Shown piece by piece: positions 63,205 through 64,000 of a DNA stretch of 64,000 nucleotides. Source of the stretch: Streptomyces pristinaespiralis (GTDB lineage: Bacteria > Actinomycetota > Actinomycetes > Streptomycetales > Streptomycetaceae). Where the stretch lies: assembly GCF_001278075.1 (NCBI RefSeq), contig NZ_CP011340.1, positions 992,001 to 1,056,000 of the forward strand, given 5' to 3'. Numbering within the stretch: the stretch's first letter is position 1; each line of letters opens with the position of its first letter. Made by a program: the position numbers and the translations under genes. The notes beneath the pieces are model-generated. The model made no database searches and was not told the origin of the DNA. It was given only the letters and a program-made list of their open reading frames with translations.

Positions 63205-63580
63205 AGCACCGGACCCGCGAAGATGCGGGAGTACAACGCCGACACCCCGACATCCCTGGTCGAGGCGGCAAGCCCGCAGTGGTTCTGGATGGAAGAGCGC
63301 TTTCCCGGCGCCGACCAGTGGAACTCGCTCCACGAACGCCTGGTCGCCGCCTGGCGGCGTCAGTCCCCACTGCTGCCGCCCGGCCCGGTCCACTTCGCGC
63401 ACACCGACGGTGACGAGTGCGGCGAGGACCTGATGACCGTCGCCTATCTGCGGGAGACCGCCGAGCAGGCGGGCATACCGACCGAGGCACTGTCGGTGGA
63501 ACGCATCGGCTGGGACCGGATCACCGGCCGCTTCGTCGACGAGAGGCTGCGCTTCATCCGCAGCTGCTTCAAGCTCTACC
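63205..63580 (+). pseudogene. Glutathionylspermidine synthase-like gene remnant, truncated at both ends
   Basis: Residues GPAKMREYNADTPTSLVEAA, then PQWFWMEE, HFAHTDGDECGEDLMT and RFIRSCFKLY, match the middle of the ATP-grasp glutathionylspermidine synthase/YjfC family. Full proteins have about 100 residues before this part and continue with a PWEWM-type segment after FKLY. Here homology starts abruptly near GPAK and ends after codon TAC (about 63580), where transposon-like sequence begins. The frame runs on to 63942 but that is not homologous. The 5' loss is probably an older deletion; the 3' loss is the insertion. Confidence 0.7.
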
Positions 63581-63584
63581 GTTC

Positions 63585-64000
63585 CTATTCAGTGAGCAGG
63601 AGTGAGTCTTGGACCCATTCCTGGTCACTGCGGGCACCCCGAACGGTGTTGGATGCCCTGGTTGCCCGCGTTCGTTCCGCGTCCGGGGGCACGCATCGTG
63701 TGCGTGGTCCGGGAATGCGGGGGCGGGTTTCCTCACGCCCAAGCGCACGCCGGTCGGCCTGGACGGTCCGATGCCCCGCACGATCGCTCCGGTCGTGCGG
63801 GGGCGGTGCCGTCCGTCGCCGGACCGGGTGCCCTTGGGCGCGTCTGCCGATCGCGATGCTCGCCGCATCGTGCCGGCTGGTCCTACGGGTGGTGCTGGTG
63901 AGGGGCTTCTGCCAGTGCTGGGCGCCCCACTTGGATGTGTAGGCCGGGTCGACGGCGATGATCGCGATGCCGATGGCGTCGGCCATGGAGACGAGGCGGG
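63585..64000 (-). mobile_element. TnpB-type (IS200/IS605 OrfB) transposon gene, 3' part, cut by window edge
   Basis: The minus-strand frame enters from the right window edge and ends at TAG 63587-63585. It contains AVDPAYTSKWGAQHW and TSRHDAASIAIGRR, typical of the last RuvC segment of actinobacterial TnpB proteins. The final DSLLLTE is also commonly seen at the end of this group. TnpB is an RNA-guided nuclease whose guide RNA (omega-RNA) overlaps the 3' end of the gene and the transposon right end. The right end is probably near 63580, within the synthase remnant. The rest of the element lies outside the window. Confidence 0.7.

Overview
This 64 kb window is high-GC actinobacterial DNA and almost certainly from a Streptomyces. 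The signs are strong G/C third-position bias, GTG and TTG starts beside GGAGG ribosome sites, a few rare TTA (bldA-type) codons confined to particular genes, an AfsR/SARP regulator, many secreted Tat or Sec enzymes with actinobacterial CBM2 modules, and LacI-type palindromes of the GAGCGCTC class. I see no rRNA, tRNA, CRISPR array, phage or replication origin.

Layout. 1-9.1 kb: the end of an ECF41-type sigma factor, an unknown cysteine-containing protein, a second type I methionine aminopeptidase, an M23 peptidase, a large SARP/NB-ARC/TPR regulator and a secreted discoidin-glycosidase. 9.2-14.2 kb: a DUF1996 protein, a LacI regulator and a GH3 beta-glucosidase. The glycosidase, the LacI gene and GH3 are tied together by GGAGAGCGCTCTCC operators. 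14.6-25.6 kb: ordinary accessory genes (AraC, hemerythrin, PEBP, RibD-like, P450, AidB-like/TetR, HxlR and imine-reductase-like, DUF1348, DoxX). 25.7-31.2 kb: a minus-strand operon of glycerol-kinase-like, GlpA-like and FAD oxidoreductase genes, with an Ada/AlkA DNA repair gene fused on by stop-start overlap. 31.5-34.5 kb: an unknown gene with three TTA codons and an APC permease. 34.8-51.6 kb: a plant-cell-wall (pectin/arabinan) locus of GntR, a DHDPS-like lyase, an IlvD/Edd sugar-acid dehydratase, ABC permeases, a GFO/IDH oxidoreductase, a DUF6807 protein, GH43, a binding protein, a rhamnogalacturonan acetylesterase, PL1, CE8 and PL3, followed by an ECF sigma/anti-sigma pair and a second LacI. 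51.8-57.0 kb: divergent GH6 and GH48 cellulases with CebR-type TGGGAGCGCTCCCA operators. 57.2-59.3 kb: an unusual three-gene unit. 59.4-64 kb: DinB, GNAT, YhhN, sterol desaturase, two gene remnants and the 3' end of a TnpB-type transposon gene cut by the window edge.

How it works together. Secreted pectin and cellulose enzymes release oligomers that the ABC system imports. The dehydratase pair suggests non-phosphorylative oxidation of a sugar acid such as L-arabinonate. Three glycosidase promoters share one architecture: TTGACA, a 17-base spacer, a weak -10, then a GAGCGCTC palindrome at the start site. That points to simple LacI-type repression.

The most novel-looking object is the three-gene unit at 57.2-59.3 kb. 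A small helical protein ends with a GD-x-SPAIG motif, the next gene (a membrane protein) begins with the same motif, and the third gene is an orphan family-3 solute-binding lipoprotein. This resembles the paired-motif arrangement of bacterial amyloid signalling, here joined to a transmembrane receptor. It is a hypothesis from motif placement only.
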